Assembly (NCBI GenBank): GCA_044375975.1
Contig: JBILLQ010000013.1
Coordinates: 1 to 59,918, forward strand
DNA: 59,918 nucleotides
Direction: 5' to 3'
Source of the DNA: UBA5018 sp044375975
GTDB lineage: Bacteria > Cyanobacteriota > Cyanobacteriia > PCC-6307 > Cyanobiaceae
Of this stretch, positions 22,578-32,126 are shown piece after piece. Within the stretch, counting starts at the first letter, position 1, and each line of letters starts with the position of its first letter. Under the pieces are notes generated by a model that searched no databases, had not been told where the DNA came from, and saw only the letters and a list, made by a program, of their open reading frames with translations. The position numbers and the translations under genes are program-made.

Positions 22578-24605
22578 TCAGCAGTGGGGCTGTCGCGCCA
22601 ACTGCAGGCTCCAGAGGTTGCCCAGCACCTTTTTCACATAGAGCCGCGTTTCGGGATAGGGGATCGCTTCCACCCACAGTTCCGGCCAGCGCTGGGGGTT
22701 GGGCTGCCGCCAGCCGGCCACCGCCCCGGGGCCGGCATTGTAACTGGCCACCGCCAGCAGCGGGTTGCCCCGCCACTGGCGCAGCAGTTGGCTCAGGTAG
22801 CTGGCCCCCAGGCTGGCGTTGCGCTCTGGATCCTCCAGCTCATGGTTAGCCAGGGGCCGGCCGGCCAGCTCCGCTGCGGTTTCGGGCATCAGCTGCAGCA
22901 ATCCAACGGCCCCAGCCGGGGAGTGCACGGCGGCACTGAAGCGCGATTCCTGCCGGGCCACCGCCGCCAGCAGCGAGGGGGCCAGGCCCGCCCCTCGGCC
23001 GGCCCGCTCAAGGCTGGCGGCCATTGGCACCGCAGCCAGGCTGGCCTGCAGTGCGGCCGTGAGCTGGCAGTCTCCCAGTGGCAGGCGCAGTTCCGCCTGC
23101 TCCAATTGCCCCAGGCCGATCCAGTGGTCGCCCACGCCGCGGCGCAGCCGCCCCTCCACGATCAATTGCCGCGGCGTTTCTGGGGCCTGACCGCCGCTTT
23201 GGAGCCGCCAGTGCTCCCAGGCCTCCAGCGGTTGATCCAGCCGCCAGAGGCGATCCACGGCCAGCTGGCCACTCAGCTGGCCACTGTTCAGGGGGCGCCA
23301 CTGGGGCCGGGGCAGGGGGCGATCCGCCGCCGCCGTCAGCGCCAGCCGCCCCTGGTCCAGGCGCAGGGCCGCCCGCCAGCCGTAATAGCCCCATGGGTGT
23401 TGGCTCAGCACCGCCTGCCAGCTGCGGTGGGCGGCCTGCTGCCGGCCCAGTTGTTTCTGGCTGAGACCAAGCCAGAACAGCTGCCTGGCCGCCAGGGCGC
23501 CGGGCAGGGCCCGGCTGAGCTCGGGGGCCAGCAGGGTTTCGGCATCCCGCCAACGCTGGGCCAGCAGCGCCGCCCGGGCCAGTTCCCACTGCAGTTGCCA
23601 GGCCGCCGGCTCCGCCGGCCAGCGCCGCAACACCCCCAGGGCCGCAGGCTTCTGGCCGGCCAGCCCTGGTTCCAGGGCCAGGCGAGCCTGCACCGCGCCG
23701 CCGGCCCGCAGGGAGGCAGGCAGTTGCCGCACCAGTTGGAGATTGACGGGCCCGCGCCCTTCGCACAAAAGTCTTGCCGCCTCCCGGCCCAAGGGGGTGG
23801 TCGGTTGGCGCTGGGCCAGCTGGAGTAGCAGGATCTCCCCCCGCTGGGTTTCGCTCGCGTCGCCCTTGACCAGGGCCTGGGCGATGGCCAGTTGGCCGGG
23901 GGCCGAGGCAGCTCGGCCCCGCAGGCAGCGCTGGGCTGCCTCGGCATCCCCCAGCTGGGCCAGGCCGGTGGCCAGTTGATCGCGCTCCGCCGCTGTTGGT
24001 ATCGGGCCCCGCCGCTCGCAGTTGCGCCGCAGCAGGCTGCGGGCGCCTGGCCAGCGCACCCCCCAGCGGGCCAGGTGCGCCGCATCGCCGTCCTCCACCG
24101 CCGCCGCCAGGGCGGCCGGATGGGCGGCAAATCGGCGGAGCAGTTGTTGGCGCAGGGCCGGCCGTTGGCCGCCGAGGGCATAGAGGCCATCGGCGGCGGC
24201 GGGCTCGTTGGCAAAGCGCTGCAGCAGCTGTTGCCAGAGCCGCTCGGCGCTGTCCACCTGGCCGAGCCTGGCGGCGGCCAGGGCATCGCGCTTGAGCACC
24301 ACCGCCGCCAGCGGATCGAATCCCCAGCCCTGGCCCGCCAGCAGCGCCCGTTGCCGGCGGGGATCCTCGCCGGCCCTACCCAGCAGCAGCAGGGCCGCCT
24401 GGCGGCGCAGGGACGGATCGGGAGCCAGATGCAGCAGCAGTTCCAGCTTGGGGCTGGCCAGCAGCGGCTCGGGCTGGGGTAGTTGCCGCAGCAGGTATCG
24501 GCCCCCCAGCAGCGCCAGGCCGCTGCCCAGGCAGGTTCCAGCCAGGATTAAAGGCAAGCGGATCACGGCTACTGGCGGCCCGCCGCCCTTGGCACAAGGC
24601 AGCAT
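22578..24605 (-). CDS. Soluble-type lytic transglycosylase (Slt70-like)
   Basis: About 675 residues from the ATG at 24605; the frame is open to 24701. A short hydrophobic N-terminal segment (RLPLILAGTCLGSGLALL) is probably a signal or anchor. A long alpha-superhelical domain rich in Ala and Leu follows, then the catalytic SLT domain at about 540-660: VARQESRFSAAVHSPAGAVG with the catalytic Glu in Q-E-S-R-F, then L-Q-L-M-P-E-T-A and A-S-Y-N-A-G-P-G-A-V. It cleaves peptidoglycan with formation of 1,6-anhydro-muramic acid in the periplasm. It is divergent from the glmM side. Confidence 0.92.
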   Translation of the reverse strand: MLPCAKGGGPPVAVIRLPLILAGTCLGSGLALLGGRYLLRQLPQPEPLLASPKLELLLHLAPDPSLRRQAALLLLGRAGEDPRRQRALLAGQGWGFDPLAAVVLKRDALAAARLGQVDSAERLWQQLLQRFANEPAAADGLYALGGQRPALRQQLLRRFAAHPAALAAAVEDGDAAHLARWGVRWPGARSLLRRNCERRGPIPTAAERDQLATGLAQLGDAEAAQRCLRGRAASAPGQLAIAQALVKGDASETQRGEILLLQLAQRQPTTPLGREAARLLCEGRGPVNLQLVRQLPASLRAGGAVQARLALEPGLAGQKPAALGVLRRWPAEPAAWQLQWELARAALLAQRWRDAETLLAPELSRALPGALAARQLFWLGLSQKQLGRQQAAHRSWQAVLSQHPWGYYGWRAALRLDQGRLALTAAADRPLPRPQWRPLNSGQLSGQLAVDRLWRLDQPLEAWEHWRLQSGGQAPETPRQLIVEGRLRRGVGDHWIGLGQLEQAELRLPLGDCQLTAALQASLAAVPMAASLERAGRGAGLAPSLLAAVARQESRFSAAVHSPAGAVGLLQLMPETAAELAGRPLANHELEDPERNASLGASYLSQLLRQWRGNPLLAVASYNAGPGAVAGWRQPNPQRWPELWVEAIPYPETRLYVKKVLGNLWSLQLARQPHC

Positions 24606-24863
24606 TCTGGAGAGATTCCGATCGGGCTCAGGCCTGGCTTGCTGCCGCCGGTCAGTCTTGGCTAGCTGAACTGCAGCCACGGCTAGCTGCACTGCAGCCA
24701 TGGCGAGTCAGTATCGGCCGCCAGCTAGGGGTCTTCAGTTATGAGTCTCCAGCTAGCGGCCGCTAGCTACAAGCAGCCAGCTATGGCTCCCCAGCTATGG
24801 GCCTCCGGTTATCGGGCTCCAGTGCTTATCGACTTCTCATCGACCTGACCTCCCCCTCCCCAG

Positions 24864-25115
24864 ATGTCGCCTCTGCCCCCCTGGCTGCTGTCCACACTGC
24901 CCCGGTTGCCCCAGCTGCCCCCCTGGCTGAGCAGCTTGCCGGGCTGGCAGCAGCGCCGACGCGTCCTGGCGGTGCTGGCCCTGGGCGCCATGGTGATGCT
25001 GTTGCGGCCCTATGGCCCGGTGGTGTTGCTGCCCGGTTGGCTGGTGGGAGCGCTGCTGCTGTGGGGGGTGTGGGAGCTGCTCTGCTGGGCCTGGTGGCCG
25101 CGCCGCTGGCGATGA
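24864..25115 (+). CDS. Small membrane protein upstream of glmM
   Basis: 83 residues, Pro- and Trp-rich at the N-terminus, then two hydrophobic segments (VLAVLALGAMVMLL and GWLVGALLLWGVWELLCWAW) and a basic end W-P-R-R-W-R. I recognise no family. It ends 47 bp before glmM on the same strand and may be co-transcribed with it. That it is a real gene is judged from its codon pattern and context only. Confidence 0.45.
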   Translation: MSPLPPWLLSTLPRLPQLPPWLSSLPGWQQRRRVLAVLALGAMVMLLRPYGPVVLLPGWLVGALLLWGVWELLCWAWWPRRWR

Positions 25116-25162
25116 GGGGCAAGTTTGCGGCACGTCGATAACCTGGGCGTCTTCAGCAGGCA

Positions 25163-26566
25163 TTGCGGCGCATGGCGGACTGGGCCCGCTTTCCGATCGG
25201 CCAACCGCTGGCGCCTGGCCAGGCCCACTTCGGTACCGATGGCATCCGCGGCCGGGTGGGGGAGCTGATCACGCCCCTGCTGGCCCTGCAGTTGGGTTAC
25301 TGGAGCGGCCAGGTGTTTGCCGCTGGCGGGCCGGTGGTGATCGGCCGCGATTCCCGTGCCAGCGGCCCGATGTTGGTGGCGGCCCTGGCGGCCGGTCTCA
25401 CCGCCGCTGGCCGCGAGGTTTTCGACCTGGGTCTCTGCCCCACCCCGGCGGTGCCGGGTGCCATCAGGCGGCTCGGGGCCAGTGGCGGTCTGATGGTCTC
25501 GGCCAGCCACAACCCTCCCGGCGACAACGGCATCAAGGCCTTTGGGGCCTGTGGCGCCAAGCTGGCCAAGGCCGAGCAAGCGGCGATCGAGGCCGGCCTG
25601 CAGGGCAGTGGCGCCCAGGTGCCGCAACAATTTGCGGGCGATGGCCGCTGGCACGAGCGCGCCGATTTGCTGGCCGACTATCGCCAGTCGCTGCTGGACA
25701 GTGTCCAGGGGGCTCGCCTCGATGGCGTCAAACTGGTGCTCGACCTCTGCTGGGGTTCAGCCACCAGCTGCGGCGAGGAGCTGTTCCGCCAGTTGGGTGC
25801 CGAGCTCACCGTGCTGCACGGCAGCCCCGATGGCAGCCGCATCAACCAGGCCTGTGGCAGCACCCACCTGGAACCGCTGCGGGCTGCGGTGCTGGAGCGG
25901 GGTGCCGCCATGGGCTTTGCCTTTGATGGCGATGCCGACCGCATGCTGGCGGTGGACGGCAAGGGGCGGGTGGTGGATGGAGATCAGGTGCTCTACCTCT
26001 GGGGCCAGGAGCTGATGGCTCGGGATCGCCTGCCCCAGAACCGCATCGTGGCAACGGTGATGAGCAACCTGGGCTTTGAGCGGGCCTGGCAGCAGCGCGG
26101 TGGCCTGCTGGAGCGCACCGCCGTGGGCGATCAGTACGTCTATGCCGCCATGGAGGAGCACGGCGCCGCCCTGGGGGGAGAGCAGTCTGGCCACATCTTG
26201 GCGGCGGACTACGGCATGAGTGGCGATGGGCTGCTCACCGCCCTGCAGGTGGCCACCCTGGTGGCCCGCCAGGGGGGCTCCTTGGCCGATTGGATGGATG
26301 AAAGCTTTTCGCCCTATCCCCAGAAATTGGTCAATGTCACCGTGGCCGATAAGTTGCGCCGCACCAGCTGGGCCCAGTGCCAGCCCTTGCAAGAGGCCGT
26401 GCTGGCGGCCGAGGCGGCGATGGCCGGCAGCGGCCGGGTGCTGGTGCGGGCAAGCGGCACCGAACCTCTGTTGCGGGTGATGGTGGAGGCAGCTCACCAG
26501 GCGGATGTGGACCACTGGTGCGCCCACCTGGCAGCCCTGGCGGATCGACACCTCAACGCCGCCTAA
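25163..26566 (+). CDS. glmM: Phosphoglucosamine mutase GlmM
   Basis: 467 residues; the ATG at 25172 is an equally good start. It interconverts glucosamine-6-phosphate and glucosamine-1-phosphate for UDP-GlcNAc. The visible order is F-G-T-D-G-I-R-G near the N-terminus, the active-site phosphoserine loop S-A-S115-H-N-P, the metal-binding A-F-D-G-D-A-D-R, then G-G-E-Q-S-G-H, and the C-terminal phosphate-binding R-A-S-G-T-E-P-L-L-R-V-M. All catalytic residues are present, and the length is near the usual 440-460. The neighbouring convergent N-acetylglucosamine-kinase-like gene and the transglycosylase fit amino-sugar metabolism. Confidence 0.97.
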   Translation: MRRMADWARFPIGQPLAPGQAHFGTDGIRGRVGELITPLLALQLGYWSGQVFAAGGPVVIGRDSRASGPMLVAALAAGLTAAGREVFDLGLCPTPAVPGAIRRLGASGGLMVSASHNPPGDNGIKAFGACGAKLAKAEQAAIEAGLQGSGAQVPQQFAGDGRWHERADLLADYRQSLLDSVQGARLDGVKLVLDLCWGSATSCGEELFRQLGAELTVLHGSPDGSRINQACGSTHLEPLRAAVLERGAAMGFAFDGDADRMLAVDGKGRVVDGDQVLYLWGQELMARDRLPQNRIVATVMSNLGFERAWQQRGGLLERTAVGDQYVYAAMEEHGAALGGEQSGHILAADYGMSGDGLLTALQVATLVARQGGSLADWMDESFSPYPQKLVNVTVADKLRRTSWAQCQPLQEAVLAAEAAMAGSGRVLVRASGTEPLLRVMVEAAHQADVDHWCAHLAALADRHLNAA

Positions 26567-26602
26567 TCAACTCGGCCAGATCGCACCAGCCTGGGGCGTG
26601 GC

Positions 26603-27565
26603 TCAATCCAGCAGCGCCGCCGCCAGGGCCAGGGCGCCGGAGCAGGCATCGCCGCCAGGGCTCACCAGGCTCGCCCCGGGCAGCGACAGCTGCAGGCTTT
26701 GTTCAAAGTGGCGCCGCAGTTGCCGCAGGTGCGTCAGCGCTCCCCCCACCGGGCACACGGGAGTGGCCGGCATGGCCAGTGCTGTGGCCACCCCAACCAC
26801 CAGCTCGGCGAGGGCCGTGGCCGAGCGCCGCATGATCACGATCGCCTCTGGATCGCCGGCTCCGGCGAGGCGATCCACCACCGGGGCCAGCTGCGCGAAG
26901 CCGGCGGCACCGAAATCACTGGCCACCACCGCCGCTTTCACCGCCTGGGCGGAGCCGGCGCCCAGGGTCTGCCAGAGGGCTGAGCGCAGCTGGGTTTCGG
27001 CCCTGCGGCCGTCCGCCATGGCCACACTGGCCGCCAGACCATCGCGGCCGATGTCCATGGCGGAGCCGGCCCCATCCAGCAGCCAGCCCCAGCCACCACA
27101 GCGATGGCTGTGGCCAGCCCCATCTCGCCCGACTGCGATAGCACCGGTGCCGCTGATCACCAGCACTCCAGCTCCAGCGCCAAAGGCCCCCGCCAGGGCC
27201 GTGCGCTCGTCGCCGGTAACGGCCACCATCGCTGGCGCCAGGCCCAGGGCCGCGGCGGCCAGGGCCTGGCCGCGGCCCTGCAGCTCGCTGCCCTGTTCCA
27301 CGCCGCTGGCCCCCACCGCTGCGGCCGCCAGGGGGGACAGGTTGTATTCGCTCTCGCTCAACTGGGCGCGAGCGGCGGCCAGGCTGCTGGTGAGGGCCGC
27401 CTGGAAGCGCGCCGGCCCGTCGGCGGCGGCCAGGTGGCTGACGCCGCTGCCGCTGCCTTCCGCCAGCGGTTCCAACCCGGTGCTGGAGCCAGCGGCCTGC
27501 ACCAGGGCGAGTCGGCAGCGGGTGTGGGTTTGGCCGGCATCAAAGCCGGCGATCAGTTGGGGCAT
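26603..27565 (-). CDS. BadF/BadG-type ATPase, probable N-acetylglucosamine kinase
   Basis: 320 residues from the ATG at 27565, with an ASKHA-type fold: I-A-G-F-D-A-G-Q-T-H-T-R at the start (phosphate 1 motif), VLVISGTGAIAVGRD in the middle (phosphate 2), and VCPVGGALTH plus S-P-G-G-D-A-C-S-G-A near the end. G-G-W-G-W-L-L-D-G-A-G-S-A typifies the GlcNAc-kinase-like group. It probably phosphorylates N-acetylglucosamine from cell-wall recycling. The substrate is inferred from the family and from glmM being convergent next door. The stop is 31 bp from the glmM stop. Confidence 0.85.
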   Translation of the reverse strand: MPQLIAGFDAGQTHTRCRLALVQAAGSSTGLEPLAEGSGSGVSHLAAADGPARFQAALTSSLAAARAQLSESEYNLSPLAAAAVGASGVEQGSELQGRGQALAAAALGLAPAMVAVTGDERTALAGAFGAGAGVLVISGTGAIAVGRDGAGHSHRCGGWGWLLDGAGSAMDIGRDGLAASVAMADGRRAETQLRSALWQTLGAGSAQAVKAAVVASDFGAAGFAQLAPVVDRLAGAGDPEAIVIMRRSATALAELVVGVATALAMPATPVCPVGGALTHLRQLRRHFEQSLQLSLPGASLVSPGGDACSGALALAAALLD

Positions 27566-27596
27566 CCCGGGGGCATGGGCGGAGCTGGTGGCTGAA

Positions 27597-29126
27597 TCAG
27601 GCCCAAGGGTCTGGAAGGATCGCATTGGGCTTTGGCCCAATGGCCCCAGGCTGGTCGTTGTCTGGCTTTGGCCTGCTGGCCCCAGGCCGGCCGGGGATTG
27701 TGGCGGTGTTGGCCGCTTGCAGGTCGTTGGCTGGCTGTGGGCCGCTGGGGATCGTGGCCGTGCTGGCTGCGGGCTGGCCGCTGGCTATGGGCTGTTGGCC
27801 ATTGGCAGCAGCTGGCTGGCGGCTGGCCGATCGCGGCTCGCTCACCGCCAGGGTGGCCAGGCAGAACCAGCCGATCAGCTGTACTTCCGGTCGGAAGAAG
27901 ATGGTGTCGGTGGCACCTTGAACGCAGAGACCGGCGATGGCGGCGATGGCGCCCAGGGCCGGCAGGGCCCAGCTGGACTCGCCCCGCAGCTGGCCCAGGC
28001 CCCGCCGCAGCGACGCCTGCAATAGCCCCAGCCCGGCTAGCAGGGCGGGAATGCCGCCTTCCACCAGCAGTTCCAGGGGCACTGAGTAGGCGCTGAGGGC
28101 GTTGAACTTCGGCTGTTGATAGAGGGGATAAATCAGATTGAAAGCGGTGTTGCCTGGTCCAATGCCCAGCCAGGGGCGGGCCTGCACCATCTGCAGCGCC
28201 GCCATCCAAACGTTGATGCGGAAGTTGTTGGAGCTGTCCTGGCGGCCCGCCAGCAGGCTCATCGCCCGGATGCGCAGCGGCTCCACCTGGGTGATCGCCA
28301 CCACCAGCAGCGCCGCGCCGAAAACCGCCAGCAGCAGCGGAAACAGACGCCGGGCCAGGGGCGGCCAGCTGCGGGTTTGGCGCAACACCAGCAACAGGCC
28401 GACGCTGCCCAGCGCCGCCACCATCCCCAGCCAGCCGCCGCGGCTATAGCTCAAGAACAGGGCGCTGCTGCCCAGCAGCAGGGCGGTGGCGGCATAGAGC
28501 TTTTGGGGCCAGGGCGACCAGCGCAGCAGGGCCACCACGGCCAGCGGCAGGATTGGAATTAAATAGCCCGCCAGCAGGTTGGGATTTTCCAGCGGTCCGT
28601 AGACCCGGATGGTGCCATCGGCCACGGAATTTGGATCGGCCCAGCGGGCCAATTCCGAGGTGTCGCCATATAGCTGGCGGATGGCGATCACGCTGCTGGC
28701 CAGTTCACCGGCCAGCAGCGCCGCCACGATACGATCCCACCAGGCGGGGGATTGGGCCAGCAACTGGCGCATCAGGGCATAGACGCCCAGGTAGCTCACC
28801 AGCTTGGCCAGCCCTTTGGCGGCCGCCACCGGTACGGGCGAGGTGCCGCTGGCCAGCAGCATTATTCCCAGGATCACCAGCAACCAGCCGCTGATCGGTC
28901 CGATGCGGCCGGCGGGGGTGCGCAGGGCCCAGAGCAGCCACAGCAGACCCGCCGCAGTAATCAGCAGGCTGAGGCCGGCGCGGGTTACCAGCGGCAGCCC
29001 CGCCATCAGTGCGCAGACCACCAGGCCGCTGATCGGCTCCAGACGCTGGGCCAGGGGGCCGCCGCTGGCCGCCAGCAAACCCTGCCAACGCAGCAGCCAG
29101 GGGGGGGAGGCGGAGGTGGAAGTCAT
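27597..29126 (-). CDS. ictB: IctB-family (O-antigen-ligase-like) membrane protein
   Basis: 509 residues with about ten hydrophobic segments and, near the middle, S-Y-S-R-G-G-W-L-G-M plus P-W-L-G-I-G-P-G-N-T-A-F, the Wzy/O-antigen-ligase pattern of the IctB family. IctB was first linked to bicarbonate accumulation in Synechococcus, but a direct transport role is doubtful and members resemble polysaccharide ligases. The ~70 residues after the last helix are a Pro/Ala/Gln-rich tail made of repeated motifs (T-A-T-I-P, G-Q-P-A-A-S). The start at 29126 overlaps the stop of trmB by 4 bp (ATGA), so the two are coupled. Confidence 0.87.
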   Translation of the reverse strand: MTSTSASPPWLLRWQGLLAASGGPLAQRLEPISGLVVCALMAGLPLVTRAGLSLLITAAGLLWLLWALRTPAGRIGPISGWLLVILGIMLLASGTSPVPVAAAKGLAKLVSYLGVYALMRQLLAQSPAWWDRIVAALLAGELASSVIAIRQLYGDTSELARWADPNSVADGTIRVYGPLENPNLLAGYLIPILPLAVVALLRWSPWPQKLYAATALLLGSSALFLSYSRGGWLGMVAALGSVGLLLVLRQTRSWPPLARRLFPLLLAVFGAALLVVAITQVEPLRIRAMSLLAGRQDSSNNFRINVWMAALQMVQARPWLGIGPGNTAFNLIYPLYQQPKFNALSAYSVPLELLVEGGIPALLAGLGLLQASLRRGLGQLRGESSWALPALGAIAAIAGLCVQGATDTIFFRPEVQLIGWFCLATLAVSEPRSASRQPAAANGQQPIASGQPAASTATIPSGPQPANDLQAANTATIPGRPGASRPKPDNDQPGAIGPKPNAILPDPWA

Positions 29127-29887
29127 CGAGCCATGGCCCTGGTTTGGGCAGATGCAGGGGCTGGAGCCGCTGCCGTGGCCGGATTATCGGTGGCTTCTGG
29201 CCTGCCGACTTCTGCCGACCTGCCGCTGGCGGTGGTGGCCAGGGCGTTGCGCTGGTAGAGCAGCCGATACACCGGCAGGCCCTGGCGCAGCACCAGGGTT
29301 TCTCGCTCCGTGGGCAGCGGCAGGGGATTGGCGCCGTACCAGCGCTCAGCATTGGCCGGGGGGGTGCTGGGGGCTTGGGCTGTGAACTGGCCGCTGGTTT
29401 CGATCAAAGCCTGCATCGGCTCGATCACCGCCAGCACATCGCTCTGGATGAACAGTTCCCGGCCTGGGGCCAGGGCCGCGGCCAGGGCCCGCAGCAGCTC
29501 CGGTTGCAATACCCGCCGCTTGTGGTGTTTTGCCTTGAACCAGGGATCGGGAAATTGGATTGATACCCGCTCCAGCCGACCGGCCGGTAGCGCCAGCAGC
29601 CAGTTTTCCAGGCTCACATTGGCGTTGCAGAACAGATAGTGCAGGTTGGTGAGCTCCAGGGTCTGGCGGTCGGCCTCCGCTGCGCTCACCAGGGGTCGGC
29701 GGATCTCCACGCCCAGGTAATTGCGCTCGGCTTCCAGCTGGGCCATCGCCAGTAGAAAGCGGCCGCGGGCGCAGCCGATGTCCAGGTGGATCGGCCACTG
29801 CGGCTGGGCGAACAGTTGCTCCGGTGGCGGCAGGGGCCGGGGCAGCTGGAAGAAGCGGCTGAGCGGATTGACGTGTTGGCGCACCAT
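29123..29887 (-). CDS. trmB: tRNA (guanine-N7-)-methyltransferase TrmB
   Basis: 254 residues. It uses S-adenosylmethionine to make m7G46 in tRNA. The SAM-binding site is H-L-D-I-G-C-A-R-G-R-F at about 33-43, Y-L-G-V-E-I-R is the acidic loop, and the signature FPDPWFKAKHHKRRV carries the P-D-P-W and H-x-K-R-R-V segment. The last ~35 residues are an Ala/Pro-rich tail beyond the usual ~215-240. The start at 29887 overlaps the stop of the FIST gene by 1 bp, so the two are coupled. Confidence 0.96.
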   Translation of the reverse strand: MVRQHVNPLSRFFQLPRPLPPPEQLFAQPQWPIHLDIGCARGRFLLAMAQLEAERNYLGVEIRRPLVSAAEADRQTLELTNLHYLFCNANVSLENWLLALPAGRLERVSIQFPDPWFKAKHHKRRVLQPELLRALAAALAPGRELFIQSDVLAVIEPMQALIETSGQFTAQAPSTPPANAERWYGANPLPLPTERETLVLRQGLPVYRLLYQRNALATTASGRSAEVGRPEATDNPATAAAPAPASAQTRAMAR

Positions 29888-31263
29888 TAGTTGCTTGATG
29901 ACCGATTAGTTGCCTGAGGGCGATCTGGGCGGTCTTGATCAGGCGGTTCCCCTGCCGTTGTCTCGCCCTCCTGGGCTTTCTCCTGGGGGGGGCTAGGCAC
30001 CAGCAAGCCCCAGCAGGCGGTGTAGCCGTGCAGGTGGGTGGTGCCGGCCACCGGGCCGATCTCGCCATTGCAAAAGGCTCCGGCCACCGGCAGGCCCGGA
30101 TAAACAGCCGCACAGGAGTTCACATCGCCATCGGGCACCCCGTAGAGCCCCTGGCCCCGGCCCAGACAGGCGAACAGCAGCCCCAGCAGCGGCTGCTTGT
30201 TGCTGCTGGCCTGGCTTTGCAACAACTCCCGCAGTTCCTGGCGGGAGGTGTCGCCATCGCGCAATTGGAATTGCACCTGCTGGCCCACCCGCATCCGTTC
30301 GGCTACGGCGACGGCGCCATTGCGGGGATCGACGCCGATCAAGTTGCGCACCAGGAAGGCCGAGGGCGCTTCTTCTCCCATGGCGGCCAGGCTGAAGTTG
30401 CGGCGCGCCACACCGAGAAACAGCGAGGTTTTGACCAGGTCTCGATCCGCAGCACTGAGGCCGCTGAGGATCTCCTGCAGCGCCGCCACTGGCGTGTTGC
30501 GCCGCCCGTTGCCCTCACTCACCTCCAGCAGCACGTTGCGCTGGGCTTGCTCCACCTCCAGCACCGGGCCGATCGGGCGGCAGCCCTGGGCCACCACCGG
30601 TTCCAGCGCCCAGTCGCCGTCGATCAGGCAGCCGATGGCGCCGCCCACCACCTGCTGGTCAAACAGCAGCGAGCCGTGGGGGGCGCTGTGCTGGCCGGCT
30701 ATGCCGCCCACCTTGTGGGCCTGGGGGCAGGCGAAGTCGAGACCGCTGATCAAATCGCTGATCGCCGAGCAGGTGGGATCCAGCAGCAGCAGCATCGAGC
30801 GGCTGGCGGCTAGTTGGGCGCTCAGTTCACGATTGCCGGCGCCGCCGAGCTGATCCAACCAGGGCTGGGCGGGACCGTCCAGGTCGGGCAGCGGGCCTGG
30901 CTCGATCACGAAGGGATGCAAGCGGACCCCCGGCAGGTGCAGCAGGGTGACGCTCAGGCCGGGCTCCTGTTCCAGTTCATGGGGTACGCCATCGGCGCCA
31001 GTGCCCACCACGCCGGAGCTGAGGCAGCCCAGCCAATGCTTGGCATTGAGCTTTTGGCGCAGCAGCGGCAGTAGCCGCGGCAGGTCGCTGGCATAGCTGG
31101 CCGAGGCGAATACCAGGGCCAAATCGGCCGGGCCGCAACCGCGCAGCTGCAAGGCGACGGCCTCGACAGCCCCCTGCAGCGACGCATCGGTGGCCAGGGC
31201 GGTGCGGCACCAGGGGGCCGTTTGTCGGCCGGGCCACCAGATAGGAAGTGAGAAGCCTGCCAT
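29887..31263 (-). CDS. FIST-domain protein
   Basis: 458 residues with a FIST N-terminal domain (from D-L-A-L-V-F-A-S-A-S-Y-A, with W-L-G-C-L-S-S-G-V-V-G-T) and a FIST C-terminal domain (LLGLLFACLGRGQGLYG and V-A-G-A-F-C-N-G-E-I-G-P). FIST proteins are thought to be sensory domains that bind small ligands, perhaps amino acids, and their function in cyanobacteria is unknown. No enzymatic or membrane segment is seen. The C-terminal ~35 residues are a charged, Pro-rich tail. It heads a minus-strand group FIST-trmB-ictB with 1-bp and 4-bp overlaps. Confidence 0.9.
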   Translation of the reverse strand: MAGFSLPIWWPGRQTAPWCRTALATDASLQGAVEAVALQLRGCGPADLALVFASASYASDLPRLLPLLRQKLNAKHWLGCLSSGVVGTGADGVPHELEQEPGLSVTLLHLPGVRLHPFVIEPGPLPDLDGPAQPWLDQLGGAGNRELSAQLAASRSMLLLLDPTCSAISDLISGLDFACPQAHKVGGIAGQHSAPHGSLLFDQQVVGGAIGCLIDGDWALEPVVAQGCRPIGPVLEVEQAQRNVLLEVSEGNGRRNTPVAALQEILSGLSAADRDLVKTSLFLGVARRNFSLAAMGEEAPSAFLVRNLIGVDPRNGAVAVAERMRVGQQVQFQLRDGDTSRQELRELLQSQASSNKQPLLGLLFACLGRGQGLYGVPDGDVNSCAAVYPGLPVAGAFCNGEIGPVAGTTHLHGYTACWGLLVPSPPQEKAQEGETTAGEPPDQDRPDRPQATNRSSSN

Positions 31264-31290
31264 TGCCCTCGAACCTATCGTCCAGGGTAG

Positions 31291-31941
31291 GTGCGGATAA
31301 TGGCTCCTTACCGAACCTGTCCCGTGCCGGACGCGCTTTATCGCACCCTGGTGTGGCTCGATTTCAGGCTGGCGGTTTCGCTTGCCGTGGGCCTGCCGCT
31401 GGTGCTGCTGGTGTGGTCTGCCGTGAAGCGCCAGGGCGCCCTGCTGAGGCTGATGGGCCTTTACTGGAAGCTGGCCAGCCTGTTGCTGATCGCCATCCTG
31501 TTACTCACCGACCAGCGCCCCCTCGGCTTTTGGTTGGTGATTGTCGCCCAGTTGATTTTGGTGGTTGGCCTGTGGTTCTGGGTGGATATCAACGAGGAAA
31601 TCAACGATCTGCCCCCCTGGCGGGCCCTGCCCCTCAGCCTGCGCATCTGGCGCTGGAGCTTCACCATTTGGGCCCTGCTGGGCGCCGGCCTCAGTGCCAC
31701 GGCCCTCAGCTGCATGGATAAGGCGGCGATGCTGCAATCCAAATGCGCGGTGTGGCTGCAACCGCCCCTGCACTTGCACTCCCCCATCGCCGGCTTGTTT
31801 GGTTTTGTGTTCGGCGCTGACTGGACGCCATCCCTGGCCGCTTTCCTCGGCTACTTGGGCCTGGTGGCCTACGTGGTCGGCCTGATCCAGTGGCTGTTGG
31901 TGCGCCTGCCGAAGCTTGGCCGGGTGGCCGGTGGCTTTTGA
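31291..31941 (+). CDS. DUF3177 family membrane protein
   Basis: 216 residues; the ATG at 31300 is an alternative start. It has five to six hydrophobic segments. LVWLDFRLAVSLAVGLPLVL at the N-terminus and F-W-V-D-I-N-E-E-I-N-D-L-P-P-W in the middle match DUF3177, a family found mainly in cyanobacteria. Two cysteines (S-C-M-D-K-A, K-C-A-V-W) lie in a loop. The function is unknown. It is divergent from the FIST gene, with 27 bp between the two starts. Confidence 0.8.
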   Translation: MRIMAPYRTCPVPDALYRTLVWLDFRLAVSLAVGLPLVLLVWSAVKRQGALLRLMGLYWKLASLLLIAILLLTDQRPLGFWLVIVAQLILVVGLWFWVDINEEINDLPPWRALPLSLRIWRWSFTIWALLGAGLSATALSCMDKAAMLQSKCAVWLQPPLHLHSPIAGLFGFVFGADWTPSLAAFLGYLGLVAYVVGLIQWLLVRLPKLGRVAGGF

Positions 31942-32126
31942 GCGCCCCATGGTTTACGGGCCTGCCGCCAACTGTGGGCTGAGGGTCTTTTGCTCTCGTG
32001 TCATCGAGGCCCCAATCGTTGCTGGTGGTCCCGCCGAGCTGGTTTGAAGGGCTAGCTGGGTTCGAGTTCCATAGCTGCTGAGGCGCCTGCCAAACTGGTA
32101 GACGTGGCCAGAAGTTATTGGGTTGA

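Noticed and set aside
22536..23828. Long plus-strand frame (430 codons) opposite the lytic transglycosylase
   Set aside because: Gln/Arg/Pro-rich composition typical of an antisense shadow; the opposite strand carries clear SLT motifs.
26505..28025. Plus-strand frame of 506 codons across the kinase and ictB genes
   Set aside because: It crosses two real minus-strand genes and shows Ser/Pro/Arg-rich composition with no domain.
32040..32110. GGTTCGAGTTCC near 32059 looks like a tRNA T-loop, with TGGTAGACG nearby
   Set aside because: No acceptor, D- or T-stem pairing can be formed around it, so it is not a tRNA gene.
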